Assembly (NCBI GenBank): GCA_013368445.1
Contig: JAACJO010000005.1
Location: 1,116,001-1,180,000, forward strand
Direction of reading: 5' to 3'
Length of the DNA stretch: 64,000 bases
DNA from: Leucocoprinus leucothites
Lineage: Eukaryota > Basidiomycota > Agaricomycetes > Agaricales > Agaricaceae
Of this stretch, positions 1 to 12,400 are shown piece by piece; the stretch's first letter is position 1; each line of letters begins with the position of its first letter. The notes beneath the pieces were generated by a model, which was not told where the DNA came from, did no database searches, and saw only the letters and a program-made list of their open reading frames with translations. The translations under genes were made by a program, and so were the position numbers.

Positions 1-1
1 G

Positions 2-3000
2 GCTTCTCCAGGTTCATCGGAGGGGCATACCTCTAATCAAGATGATAGAATGACCTTCTCTTTGCGAGCGGGTATATTCACTTGTGCCCTTCGGCCATGG
101 CATATTCGGGGTCTTTTGTCCCTTAGTAATGCTTTGGCAGTCAAACCTCCGCAACCAAGACCTCGTCCATCGAGACCCAATGCCCCCATGTCTGTTGCTG
201 GGCTCACTCCCTTTGATGTAGAAGGTTCTCTGAGCCTTCGTGGTGTTGTCCTTATTCTCTTGCCATCTCGGTCAAGTACAACAAGCAACGATCTTCAGCA
301 GTTCTTCCATCACCCTTTAGTACCTCCATCCTTACCATCAGGTTATACTCGTCTTCACGTTGAAGGAATTCAAATGTCGTTCAACCTCCCCTCACAACCT
401 CCTATCGCTCCGGGGCAAAATGTCTCGAGCGCCGTCACTGATTACTCGCAGATGACAGGTACTTTCTTCATCCACAATCTGGACATTTTTGCTTTTCCCT
501 CATGCGGCAATGGTGATATCTCGGCGTTTCCAATCCTCTTCACCGACCCGTACCTCCCAAGTCAATATACTCCTCAACATCTCCATCCGAACGAGCTGGA
601 CGGAACCCTCGACCAATCTTTACCCGACTTTGACGTCATCGATTGGACTGACCCCAACAACCAGAAGAAGGGAGCTGCCCGACTGTCATACTGGCGCTGC
701 AAGCCGAAAGCCCGGCGACAGACTCGTCGACAAGCTCCCGAGTCTCCTGCCTTTCTTCCAATGCCCAGCCAAACGGCAAAGCTATTGAGTACTGATCAAG
801 ACGAACATGTCGTTTCTGTGAAACTCCAAAGGCTGGTAAGGCGCACGGGATCGCAGCTTGCTGTAGAAGGAAAGATCATGCCACTGCATATGCTCTTGGA
901 TTTGGAAACTATTTTAGGGGATAATACCGTCATAGATTTTTTAGAAGAAGTTACCCAAGGCACGACCGATTCTGGAGAAATGGGTTCTCTGGATATGGAG
1001 GATACCGACCCTCATAGTTTAGATGACACTCCCCCCGCAACTCCTCGACCACGTCAAGCATCTGATCAAGAGAAGGAAAGACGGCGACTCGAACGTTTGG
1101 TTCTTGAGGACCTGGATTTAGAATATGATTTAGGCGCCGCGCAAGATGGTACGCATCACAAAACTCCCAGTAAGGTACGCTGCTTTTAGTGCTCGAGAAG
1201 CTACTTCATGGTCTAACCTAGGTTCCGGCAACCAGTCCAAGGACGACACAAAGCTTTCCTTGAACCTTGTAGCCCTTCGACTTGAGCTACGGGTTCCATC
1301 CCCGCGAAGCGTCCCCCGGTCTGGTGCTCTGGTGGTCGATATCCACGGAATTGAATTGAAGAACGGCCCAAATCGGGTTGACCATCATCTACGTTTTACG
1401 GAAAGTCCGCTTGAAGGCCCTTCGTCGAAACAAGTGGGCAGCCAGCCGATTTTCAGTGCAGAATGTGATCGTATTCTGCTGGCACATTCTCTTGTTGACC
1501 AGTCAATTGCGACGACGTTACTGTCTCTTGGACCCCTCAACTATAGTGGCGAAGCCCAGTTGCTTGATCAACCAGCGCCTCTACGACCACGCTTATCTGT
1601 CATCAAGTCTCACACTAGCTCAGGCCTGATTATTGCGCTTAACATTGAGCTGCCTTCCGCGCACGCGGTTGCATCCAAAGAGCTTTTAGACGGGCTGCAG
1701 TACTTCATCGATGATGCGTCACAGTCGCTCGAGCGATTTGCACAGCGTACAGTGAAGGTGGCCAATGAAATTCCTGTGATCGGCGACACAAGTTTGATCG
1801 GGAGTCATTTCTTCTCCAAGACCAGAAGCAACAGTGGTAGTGCTCTAATGAGTAGTACATCCACTAACAACAGTGAAACTGTCGTGAAACTTGCAATTTC
1901 AGAAGGTATTGTAATTTGAAAACCAGAATTGCGCCGAATGTGTTTCCTGATTAACTCTGGCAGCCTTTCTTCGGGCGTGGGTACCAAGAACCGACACGGC
2001 AGCGGTTTCTATTCGGCCTTTCGATGTTTTCACGTCAGAGCTTAATGTGCTCCTCGAGTTGAAGCCAGAAGGAAAGGTCGGTAATTAGTCACCTTTCGGA
2101 AACGCTCCCGTCACTCAGGCTTCATTTAGGAAGAGACTGTTGTTACTCTCGGTGTCCTGGACGCCAAGATTATGAATGTTTTCAAGTCTGGAAAGTCAGA
2201 ACCGCTATTGCAACTGACCGCTCCCCGAAGCTTGGTATGATCCTACGTACACCTTTATTAGATACTAATGAACTACAGGCGTCAACACCTCGACCACTCG
2301 TCAAGCTGAGATTTGTCTCAATAACAGCTCCAGGAACGACTACCAAGGAAACCAAAATCAAGCTGACACTTTCCGATTTCACCTGCAATGTATTTCCCGA
2401 TGTTGAGTGGGTGAAGGACCTCGAATTGTTTGTGAAGTCACCTCCAGGCGTAAGTCCGTGGTCCCTGGGTTTGTTACGTGACTCTAATTTTTACTTAGAC
2501 ATTCGAGTCTGTAATTCCTAGCGAGCGGACGAGTATCATTCTCAAAATTATGGATGGGTCAATACGAGCTTATGCACCAACGAAACCGGGAGCAGTTGTA
2601 CTCTATGTTGGGGATGCAGACCTGTCAACAGAGATTGCGGGCAGTTCCTTAGAGTCAACTGTCGCACTTGAGGTTCAATATCTATCTCTTCTTGCTATAG
2701 ATGATATCGGGAGTAATGAGAGCGAACATGCTGGCCTACATGAAGCCAGAGGAATTCCCTACTGGAAGGTGAGTAGAATGCAAGGGCGTTGTAGTCTTTT
2801 CGGAACTCAAGTTTCTTAGGCTTTCGGATATGCTCTTGTTGTAGAAGTCGCAGAGACGAACACGGTTGTCACGGTCACCAAGACACCTCCCATTCACATT
2901 AATGTACGGTTAATCTCCACTATTCCTATCTATAGTACTGATGATTTTGAAGCTTAACGTGGAGGGTATTCAGCTTCATTTACATCTGGCTGCCGATACC

Positions 3001-5519
3001 CTCAACTCCTTATCCGCACTCACCAATGACATTCTGTCTACATTCAAGCCAACTGAAGAAGAGTAAGGGATTCCGTGCCTTTACAAGGTACCCGAGTTGA
3101 ACTGACCAGAATGTAGGATCCCACAGGAATTCAGAGAGCCTGCTGTCCTCTCTGGGATGAGCGCCTCACGCGACCTCATGGGTGAGTGCACCTCGGTGTA
3201 GAATCTAGTGGGTGAGCTCATCTTCGCATAGCATCTGTCGAAGACATCGCATTCCGGCGCCCACCAGAGGTTGGTTCAGCACCGGATATGATCCAGGACG
3301 ACCTTCCTACAAACCCGGAATACCTGGATGAATCTTTTGGTGCAGCAGCAGGCTTGCGGGAATTTTCCGATGACGAGCTGGATGACCTTGATGAAGATTT
3401 AGATGATGGTTCGGACTCCAAGAACATTGTATTTACGGAAGTGGAGCCAGGCTGCACTTTTGGCCATAACGGAGAAACTATCAAGGTTCACTCTGAAGGG
3501 GTTAACATGGTCGAAGAATATTATGATAATCTGCCGGCAGTATTGTCTGAGTCACCGGTCGGGTAAGTCATCACATCATCCTACCATTTGATCGGTTTTT
3601 CATAAAGTAAGACAGCGAAATTGAGAGCAAGTTCAGGATGCGTGTACGGGGTGGGGATGCCACTCTGCTCTTGTATGACGGTTACGACTGGGTCCGAACA
3701 CGAAAGGTCATTGAGGAAGGAGTCAAAGAGATGCGGCGCCGTCTGGCCAAGATTCGCCAGCTAGTCGCAAATGGCCAAGTTCAAGAATCCGACATGGTTG
3801 AGGCAAACGCCGTGCTGTTTAATTCTGTATATATCGGCATTGACCAAGATGTCGATATGACGGAACCGGGAGCCCTTATGGCAGCTATTGACGATGAATT
3901 GAAAGATGATGTAGAAACAGCCACACAAAGCTCGTGGCAATCTTTGAGACCAACGGGCGCGCCTGTGGGTGGAGTGGGGAAGCATAAACCTCGAGTACCG
4001 AAGATTCAAGGCAAGAAACTCACGCGTTCGAGAGGGCCCAGCATGGAGTTCAAGTTGATGGGTTTAAATGCAGACGTGGATCAATTTTATCCAGACGAGA
4101 TCCTCGTCTCAAAGACATTTGCAACTGTTCGGGACATCGAGATCCTCGATCACATCAAAACCTCAACCTGGAAAAAGTTCTTAACCAGCATGCGGTCGGA
4201 TTCCCGGGGCAACGTACGCGAGACCGAGTCAGATATGGTCAGGATTGAGCTGCGGGGAGTACGACCCTCACCCGGCCACCCTTCTGAGGAGGCTCGATTA
4301 CGAGTAAGTGTGATGTTCACGTACATGTGGCGGTATGTTAAAACGCATCCAAGGCAAAAATATTACCCTTGCGCCTCTATGTTGATCAAGACGCTGTAGA
4401 CTTCCTCAAAAAGTTCTTTAGCTTCAAAGACCTCCATGAGGTTCCTGATCAAACCGGAAAACCAGCGCCCGAGGCCTACATCCGTATGATGCAACAGTAG
4501 TATGATTTGCGGAGCGAAAGGCTAACTTCTCTCTCCAGAACTTGCAGAAATCTTTCCAGTCGACCTTAAGCTGGACTACAAGCCACGAAGAGTTGATTAT
4601 AGAGCACTACGAGAAGGGCGCACCATCGAACTTATGAACTTTTTCCATTTCGATGGTGCTGAGATGACTCTGCGGCACATCACTCTGGCAGGAGTATGTC
4701 CAAGTCACTAAGAGTAGCTCTGACCTCCTCTAACTAACTATGTTGGTAGATAACAGGATGGCCTCGGCTATTCGAGATGTTGAACGATCTCTGGACACCG
4801 GACGTCAAGGCTACCCAGCTTGTAGACGTAATATCTGGAGTGGCACCTATTCGATCGATGGTTAATGTTGGTTCGGGAGTTGCAGACCTGGTCTTGCTTC
4901 CGATATCACAATACAAGAAAGATGGTCGGATTGTTCGTGGCATGCAGAAAGGTGCTACCGCGTTTGTCAAGTCGACAGCTATCGAAGCTATCAAAATGGG
5001 GGCACGACTTGCAACGGGCACCCAAGTCATTCTTGAGCAAGCTGAGAATGTCCTAGGTGGCCAATATTCAGATTCATATATGACGGAATCCCTCCAAATT
5101 TCAACCTTTGACGATGCAGGACGCTTGATCAGCGATCTGGACGAGGACGATTCGGGATCCGACTTGATCTCGAAATATGCCGAACAACCGACCGATATTC
5201 GGGAAGGAGTTCAATCCGCTTATCAAAGTCTGCGCCGCAACCTCAATTCTGCGGCTCAAACCATACTGGCTATTCCAATGGAGGTATATGAGCGATCTGG
5301 TAACGAAGTGAGGGATTTATTTGCTATCTCCCCAGTGTCCATGTCACTTAAGGCTTTCGTTAGGGCCCTGTTCGTTCCGTTATTCGCGCTGTCCCAATCG
5401 CAGTATTGAAACCGATGATCGGAGCGAGCGAAGCTATCAGCAAAACCCTCCTAGGTCTCCATAATACCCTTGACCCAAATGTGCAGCAAGAGAATGAGGC
5501 CAAGTATAAACACCGCTGA
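2..5519 (+). CDS. ATG2: Autophagy-related lipid-transfer protein ATG2 (5' end outside window)
   Basis: ATG2 is the rod-shaped lipid-transfer protein that bridges the ER and the growing phagophore with ATG9 and ATG18. Only the middle and C-terminal part is here: the frame is already open at base 2 and there is no start, so the N-terminal chorein domain lies upstream. The gene is split by roughly 14 short introns. The C-terminal ATG2 domain (about 4540-5519) is clear, with stretches such as [35 protein letters not shown] sequence and [21 protein letters not shown]. The last intron, 5308-5363, joins SGNE to [11 protein letters not shown], which restores the family's usual ending ([18 protein letters not shown]) and a TGA at 5517-5519; without that splice the frame stops early at 5409. 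Acidic low-complexity linkers, for example around 3370-3415, look typical of fungal ATG2. The neighbour RLP24 is convergent, 188 bp away. Confidence 0.93.
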
Positions 5520-5707
5520 AACGCTTCAAACACCGCAGATGACGAGTATCTCGATGTGTATGGTCACCCCCTGTACAGCGCTTGTCATGCATATAGTACA
5601 CGTCCCAATAATAATGACCTAATATCTGATATGACCAATGAATGAATATATCATCCGATTGTTTTAATTCTAACACACACATCGACCAACGTCTTACTCG
5701 CTAGAGC

Positions 5708-6494
5708 TCAGTCTACCTCCATGCCCATTGAACGACCACCCCCTTGCACAAGCGCACTCTTTGATTTTGCAAGGACCTTAATTTTCTCTTTGGCCTTTGG
5801 TGTCTCTTCAACCGCCATGGGTTCGTGCAGTTTAACGGATCCCTTGGCCTTTTCGAGAGCTTTTTGACGGTGAGCTCGTTGTTTGGCTTTAGCCACAGCC
5901 ATCCTAAGGTAAAACGGTTGAGCGTGTTCATAGTGAGTGAGATAGATAAGTAACACACCTGCTTTTGAAGAATGCTCTTTCTCTCCGTGCTTTGATTTCG
6001 CCCACCCGCTTCATAGCTTTGATTGTTGTCTGGACTAGGTCACGGTCATAACGAACGGGAACATTCCGCCGTTTCTCGAAGTCAATTGTTGAGTCCTATC
6101 TCTTTTCAGTTTCCCGTTCAAGATTACATGAATTTAAACGCACGATCGTCATCTCTTTGCCGGCTGCCTTTCTAAACGCTTTCGTCCACCGTACTTTTCG
6201 AGGGTTGCGTTTCATTCTGGGAGAGAGTCAATGATTCGAGTAATAAAACAGATAGATTCGCGTACGCACTTAAAATTTTTGTGACATCTGGAGCAGAATT
6301 CCTCAGCCGACCCTCATAACACAGAATTGACTAGACCTACTTGGATGTGCAGAATCGGAAAACTTTTGCATCGTTTCTTACGAAGGCCGATCCTGGATGA
6401 TTTAGTAAGCGTATATATCTAGAGGTATGTCAATTTACTCACCATGGCCTGGATATACATTAGTCGAACAGAAATAACACTTCTCGATGCGCAT
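5708..6494 (-). CDS. RLP24: Ribosome biogenesis protein RLP24 (eL24-like)
   Basis: RLP24 is a nucleolar placeholder on pre-60S particles that is exchanged for ribosomal protein eL24 in the cytoplasm after extraction by the AAA-ATPase Drg1. The minus-strand gene starts at 6494 ([18 protein letters not shown]) and has about five short introns. The four zinc-binding cysteines fall at residues 6, 9, 32 and 36, in the pattern CxxC...CxxxC. They are followed by the basic family stretches [20 protein letters not shown] and [20 protein letters not shown]. The last exon carries the lysine-rich tail [20 protein letters not shown], where Drg1 recruitment is mapped in yeast. The stop is TGA at 5708-5710. 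Start and zinc motif agree with the family, so the assignment is firm. Confidence 0.95.
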
Positions 6495-6895
6495 GGCTTG
6501 AGGGGACTGAAATCGTGGATAGTCAATTAGCACCCTATTAAACTTGCAGTCCTCGAGTTTTCAAGTCACGTGGTGCGGAGCCAGGGAAGCGAGTGTCACT
6601 GTCATACGCCTCTATATGTACTCGTCACGGAGGAAATTGGTTGGTTTGTCGTCATCATATTGAAACTTGGGCTATCTTGCATTTTTATCGGAACACCTCC
6701 CTTGGCGCTCAGATTACATGCACAGTCCATATTGACCTTGCAGCAGACTACATCATTTCACGTCGTAAATTGCTCGCGAGTACACTAGGTCGCCAACTCG
6801 AGTGCTCGTTCACATACACTAACTAAATGGGTGTTACAAAAGCATATAACGGGCTACAAAAGGTACAGACGTAGAAACGAGACAAAATCAACATC
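6495..6895. other. Intergenic, RLP24 upstream region
   Basis: This 400-bp stretch lies between the start of RLP24 and the stop of the ornithine monooxygenase, both on the minus strand. It should hold the RLP24 promoter and the 3' UTR of the monooxygenase. I see no gene; short open frames here have no recognisable protein similarity. Confidence 0.6.
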
Positions 6896-8745
6896 TTAGT
6901 GCTCTCTGAGGATATCTGCTACGACCTCGCCTGCGCGAATTCCAACCACACTTAGAAGTGTGTCGCTCAGCCCATGGGTCATCTCCTCCACGCCTTGAAT
7001 GTACACCCGCGAATTTTTCGGGCTCGCCGTCTCGTCGGAAAGGCGAAGTAACTCGTAGTTTCGAGAGACATACAGGTCATTTGAAACACTGATCAAATGC
7101 GAGAAGGAGTGGCTTGGAGAAGTCGGTGGCGTGCTCACAGAGCTGCTCGTCAAGGGAGATGGCATGTTGTTATCAGAGGGAGGGACTTCACCGACTCGTC
7201 CGTTTGTCAAATTCAACGCTGGCAGGAGACGAATCGTGGTCGCAGTTGGATCCAGGCCGAACCTTTTTCCAAGGTTCGATTGTTTGAGGAGGTTGATCCA
7301 ACTCGAGCGATGATACCCTGTCGCACAAATTACAATGTCATAACATCGCTCTGCAATTTGTCTCGTGATGGCATGCTGTGAGACAATCCTGAATCTGCTA
7401 GAAGTCAATTGTGAAACACGTTCCGATTGTACGACCTCGACCTCGACTAGCGACGTATACGGCCTAAAGTTGATGACTGCGTTGGGCGTAGAGGGCTGTG
7501 ACCCGGTACGTCTTGCAATGTCCTGATTCAGCTGCTGATTGTAAATCACTTCGTATAACTGAAATTCATGATTAGGCCAGGGAAACTATATCATAAACAC
7601 GACGTACGTGTTCGAGGGTCCTGGGATTGACGACCCCATAGTTTGTGCTACGGTACTCTTCCAACATTTCGTTCCGAGCTCTATCCGAAGTAAGGGAGAA
7701 CCATGTATCCGTCGCTGAAATAGGTTAAGAGAGTCGAGCCAGCAAAACATAAAAGTAAGTTCACCCGTTGGGTCAAAGATTTCATTTGCAAATGGTGAGT
7801 CGTCACTTGGTTTGAGAGAACCTTTTCTCAAAAGCATGTCAATTTCGTGGTGTGCGTCGTGCAATACGCAGTCGCTTAAGCGTTCGCGCAGGTTGAGTGA
7901 AACTTCGGCGGCAGATTGACCCGACCCGACGACTGCGATTCGTAAACGTCTTGATTCGCGACACAAATCTTCGAGGATAGGAGTTATAGACGTAGCATAG
8001 GAGGAACTGTGGAGGAACCGTCGATGCCCGAGGAAGGTGTCGAATTGGGCAGGTACCTTTGCCGAACCACCGGGGGATAAAATCACATCTCCTGTTACGT
8101 AGGTCAGTAGGTAGTTTCGACTTTGTGAAGGTGCCGCTCACGTGTTTGGAAGATTCGCTCTCCGCCGGTGGATAGATTTCTAACATGAACTTGAACCGTA
8201 TCTTGAGGCCCTTCGAAAAGGCCAATTATCTCGTGCCCGAAAAGCACATTGACCCCCTCCTCTTGTACGCGCTGGGATACCCAGGACAAATAGTCTGCAA
8301 ACTCCTTGCGACTGGGTATAGTCGACCCCCTATTAATGAAGGGTAGGAGTCGACCCTGACTATGAAGATAGGCAAGGAAAGTAAAAGGCGATTGTGGATT
8401 TCTAAGCGTTACAAGGTCTTTCATGAAACTGTTACACGATTCGTCAACTGTATGCAGAAGTTGAACATTCTCCAAGCCAACCTGATTTGCATCCTCGCGT
8501 CCGGCAGCAGCATTCCTGGATGCCATTGGAATTTGGTATGCTTTTCAATAAAGAGGACGTTCCTAACGGAACGGCGAGATGCGCTGTTAGACTGGTTTAT
8601 TGTAAGCCTCTTGTTACTTGATAGACAACGTTTCACAGACTTTAGACCAATGCTCCGATAGAGCCGCTGCAATGGACAGATTGGCTGGACCAAAACCAAG
8701 ACCCAAAACATCGAGGGTGGTGCTTTCAAGGCCGGAAAGTGTCAT
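6896..8745 (-). CDS. sidA: L-ornithine N5-monooxygenase (siderophore biosynthesis)
   Basis: This flavin enzyme hydroxylates L-ornithine at N5 using NADPH and O2, the first committed step to hydroxamate siderophores. The N-terminus carries the FAD motif GLGFGPANLSIA, close to the chosen ATG at 8745. A middle NADPH motif reads VVGSGQSAAEV, and near the C-terminus the family signature ATGYHRSSW appears. The family block KFQWHPGMLLPDARMQ joins ISFMKDLVTL only after removing a 51-nt intron (GTTGGC...AACAG), which supports the splice model. The protein ends GIRAGEVVADILREH with TAA at 6896-6898. An in-frame ATG further upstream (8940) would add 65 residues without family similarity, so 8745 is preferred. 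It diverges from the siderophore NRPS and shares its promoter. A basidiomycete orthologue of Aspergillus SidA and Ustilago Sid1. Confidence 0.93.
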
Positions 8746-9014
8746 TTCAACGGAAATTGGAGACGACAGCAGAAGGAAGAGGGTTTGATCTGGGAATATA
8801 GGTTTGCTCACTTTTATGGGCCCTGGTTTATAGAAATGACCTGGCTCATCCAGCTCCAGTTGCTCGACCCCTGTAAGCATTCCTCTATGAACCCGGCTAT
8901 TGTCAGGGCATGCCGTTATCATCCTATTTGACCCTTTCAAGATAAAATTTTCATGTCAAAATCAGGGAGAAACCAGCTTGCAAGGTGCGATGGGAGAGTA
9001 TTACCCCAGATCTA

Positions 9015-9023
9015 ATCAGATAA
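9015..9023 (+). promoter_or_regulatory. Iron-GATA site ATCAGATAA (1)
   Basis: A perfect match to ATCWGATAA, the extended site known for fungal iron-regulatory GATA factors such as SreA. It is about 270 bp upstream of the monooxygenase ATG and 420 bp upstream of the NRPS ATG. Confidence 0.65.
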
Positions 9024-9045
9024 ATTCCCGGCCGCTGATGTTCTT

Positions 9046-9054
9046 ATCAGATAA
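9046..9054 (+). promoter_or_regulatory. Iron-GATA site ATCAGATAA (2)
   Basis: Second perfect ATCWGATAA copy, 31 bp after the first (centre to centre) and on the same strand. It lies in the partly palindromic string TTATCAGATAA, so GATA cores face both ways. Confidence 0.65.
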
Positions 9055-9111
9055 TTCCACGATGTCGGACGCCAAGGAATCGACAGCCAATCGGACACAG
9101 ATGTACATCAT

Positions 9112-9120
9112 ATCTGATAA
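9112..9120 (+). promoter_or_regulatory. Iron-GATA site ATCTGATAA (3), near CCAAT
   Basis: Third perfect ATCWGATAA copy, here with W = T. A CCAAT box at 9087-9091 precedes it by 20 bp. In Aspergillus, CCAAT-complex/HapX and GATA elements often sit this close in iron genes. Confidence 0.65.
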
Positions 9121-9442
9121 CATGGGTCGCTGATGGCCCCTACTCTGCATGCGACTTACTCCGCCGAGCGAACTGATCGTGCCCTCCAATAGGCAAAATA
9201 TCCGATTCAGCTCATGCCTCTTGTCGCAACAATTCGAAGCATCACACTTCCAAAATTTCCCGTTGTTACCGTGATTCTCTTGTCTCGGTAACATCGCCCG
9301 AAAATGAGGGACCAGTTCCACATACAACCCGTGCCATTACCCCTACCCATAGCCGTGACGGAGAGCCAACTTTTCCCCTCCCCCAAAACGATCAGTTTGT
9401 GGAGGACCAACACATTCTCCTCTTCCGACTTTTACTCCCTTC

Positions 9443-12400
9443 ATGGCGTCCAGTTCCGCAAACAATGGTCTCAAAGACTACGCCTGGATTACCTGGCCAG
9501 ACTTAGCAGCCGACCGTCTTCCGTCCGTCGAAGTTGATGTCCGAACCGTCCCACTTTCTGTAAAGATTCCAGAGTCAGCACAGCCATTTTACCTCGTCCT
9601 TGGGGTGACGGCACGAGTACTAGCTGCATATTGTGGGGTATCCGACGTACTTGTTGCAGTATACCTGGCAAAAGTCCAGCATCCGGTTTACGTACGCATT
9701 CAATGGGACAGCCAAACCTCATGGGCAGCCATCGTCCTCAATATCAGAGAGCAGCTCCAATGCACCGATATTGTACTCGATACAAATCAAATTCGTGACA
9801 CCCTGGGATTGGGGGAAGAACAAGCCCCAGCACTCTTCACCTGGGCAGATCGTTTGGATTCACCGTCTGAAGGCGATCACATTTCGTTCTCGTTTAATCC
9901 CACAACTTCGTATTTCACCATTCGGGCTTCCAAAAAGTACCTGCACCCATCCATCTCCCAACAAATAGTATCTCAGGTAGAATGGCTCCTCGGATGTGCT
10001 TCCAGACAATTAGCCTCTACAGCCGCCGATTTGTCTGCAATCCCATCTCACCTAGCTTCTATAACCATTGGTAAACCTGTGGAAGAAATAGAAAACGTCT
10101 ACCCACATGCTCCCGTCGTTCGCCTGGCCACAGATTACCTCAAGCTCCGAGCCCAGGACGCCCCACTCTCTACGGCGGTCCAATGGTACCCTAGCCTATC
10201 ATCCGAGGGAGAGACTCTGCTTCTATGCGACACAATAACTTACGCAGACCTCGACCAAAAAGCTAACAAATTTGCACGATGGCTATTGGAACAGGGCCTG
10301 GAAAAGGAGGATAGGGTCGCAGTGTGTATGAATCGAGACGTCCTCTTCCATGTTGCTATGATGGGTATAATGAGGTCTGGAGGCTGCTATGTTCCAGTAA
10401 GCCGTAAATCGCTCCCTGGTCCTTCCACTGCTGAAGTCTCAACAGATCGACCCTGAACTCCCCGAGGAACGCAAAAGCTATATCGCCAGAGACTCCAATG
10501 CTAAATTCGTTCTGACAACGGAAGAACTTTCGCCTTCTCACCTTTTCGGAAAAGCCACTAGTTATCTCGATACGCCCCAGTTTCTCGCGAGTATAGAAGC
10601 TCAGGATGGGACAGACGTCGATTTCTCCAGCCCCGGAGACCTTTCTTACATGCTGTATACGTCAGGAACCACAGGCAATCCCAAAGGTTGTCTCCTCACC
10701 CAATACGGCCTTGCTTCAGCGATTTTCTCCCTTAGCTACTGGGCGTCAAAAGCCAAGATGCCGGATCTCTCCAAAGGCCGGTATCTCTCCATCGCCTGTG
10801 AGTTCAATTTATCAGTATTTTGTGAAAGTTCACATCTCAGTTCATTTAGCTATCGCCTTTGATGTGCATATTGCCGAGATATTTGTTCCCCTCGTTCTAA
10901 GGATGCCCATCCTGAGCGCGCCTCGATCGCATTTGCTGGAAAACCTACCATTCTACGTTCGGTCCCTCAATGTGACCCATCTCGGCCTTGTACCAAGCTT
11001 GATAGAGGCAACAATGAACGCAGTACAACAGGACGGAGACAATATGACGTTGCGTTATATTGCTAGCGGCGGTGAGAAGATAAGCGATGCCGTGAGTGTC
11101 CAATCCTCGCATTTCTCTACTTGGACTTATACGAGTTTTTTAGATCTTGGATAAATGGACTGATCACCCACAAACTATTTTGGCCAATTTCTATGGACCA
11201 AGCGAAGCCACGATTGGCTGTTGTGCCTCTATTATGAGCCCGAACACACCTAGAGCAAATATTGGCCGTCCTTTTGTCAATGTGTCCGCCTACGTGAGCC
11301 TATAGTGAAAAGGAGACTTAACGTTCACCTGACGATAGCTTTTTGTTAGGTTGTGGACGCCGACATGAATATTTTACTGCGTGGCGGAGTAGGAGAACTT
11401 GTTGTAGAAGGACCTTTGGTTGGGAGAGGTTATCATGGTCGACCAGACATAGCTCAGAAAGTTTTCAAAGCATGGCCTGACGAAAAGAGCTGGGCCTATC
11501 GAACGGGTGACCTTGTCCGTGAGTAGACCTCTTCACTCTTCGAAGTTCAGCCTCATCGTTATGCTAGGTATGATGCCTGACTCAACAATCGAGATTCTCG
11601 GTCGTATCGACACACAAATCAAAATCAGAGGTGTCCGTATTGAGTCCGAGGGTATCTCTGCTATAGTTCGGAAAGCTCTGCCTCCTAACCCTACATTCAC
11701 CCTCGACGCGGTCACCGTTCTAGCGAAACACCCTTCAATCGGCGCCCAGCAGCTCGTAACTTTCTTTGCATGGGATCCCTCTGTCTCTGTTCTTGTACGC
11801 AAGTCAAAGCGACCCCAGCCAGCTGCTCCGCCTCCAGGATGTTTAAAGTCCATCCGAGAGGTCTGTGAGGCGGAACTTGCAAGCTATATGCGACCCAGTC
11901 ACATGGTTCCGTTGAGTTGGCTACCACTCAGCTCGAATGGTAAAGTCGATGAGAAAGCATTAATAAGCCTTTTCGTTGGCCTGGACATCCAATCCTTATC
12001 GTTGATGGGCAGTGGAGATTTAGAAGTCGAGGCAATAAAACCACTCACAGCAACGGAGAGGGCCGTCTGGGAAGTTCTGCAACGGCACATTCTACTCGAA
12101 ACAGCACACGTACACGCAGAAATCAATGTCTTTGAATTTGGCTTGGATTCAATGGGGGTGATCAAGTTGGCAGCTGCGCTCAAGGAACGGTTTGGTCGTC
12201 GCCTACATGCATCCGATATCATGAAGACACCTACTTTAAGAGGAATTGCTGTTCTGCTGGAAGCCACTTCAGCGTCCTCTACACCCACGGGAGAATTACC
12301 GCCCGATTTCTTCCCTTCGTCGGCAACTGTTTTTCAGGCATATCCTAGAGAAATAGTTGAGAGTGTCTTTCCGCCTTTTGCGATCCAGGAAGGAGTGTTA

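Larger units (their letters stand above)
8746..9442. promoter_or_regulatory. Shared divergent promoter of siderophore hydroxylase and NRPS
   Basis: Nearly 700 bp separate the two divergent siderophore genes. The central 110 bp carries three perfect ATCWGATAA elements (9015, 9046, 9112), and two CCAAT pentamers lie at 9087 and 9186. Weaker GATA cores sit at about 8925 and 8941. This arrangement suggests joint iron control of both genes by a siderophore-type GATA repressor (Urbs1/SreA/Cir1 family) and possibly a CCAAT complex with HapX. The factor identities are inference. Confidence 0.75.
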
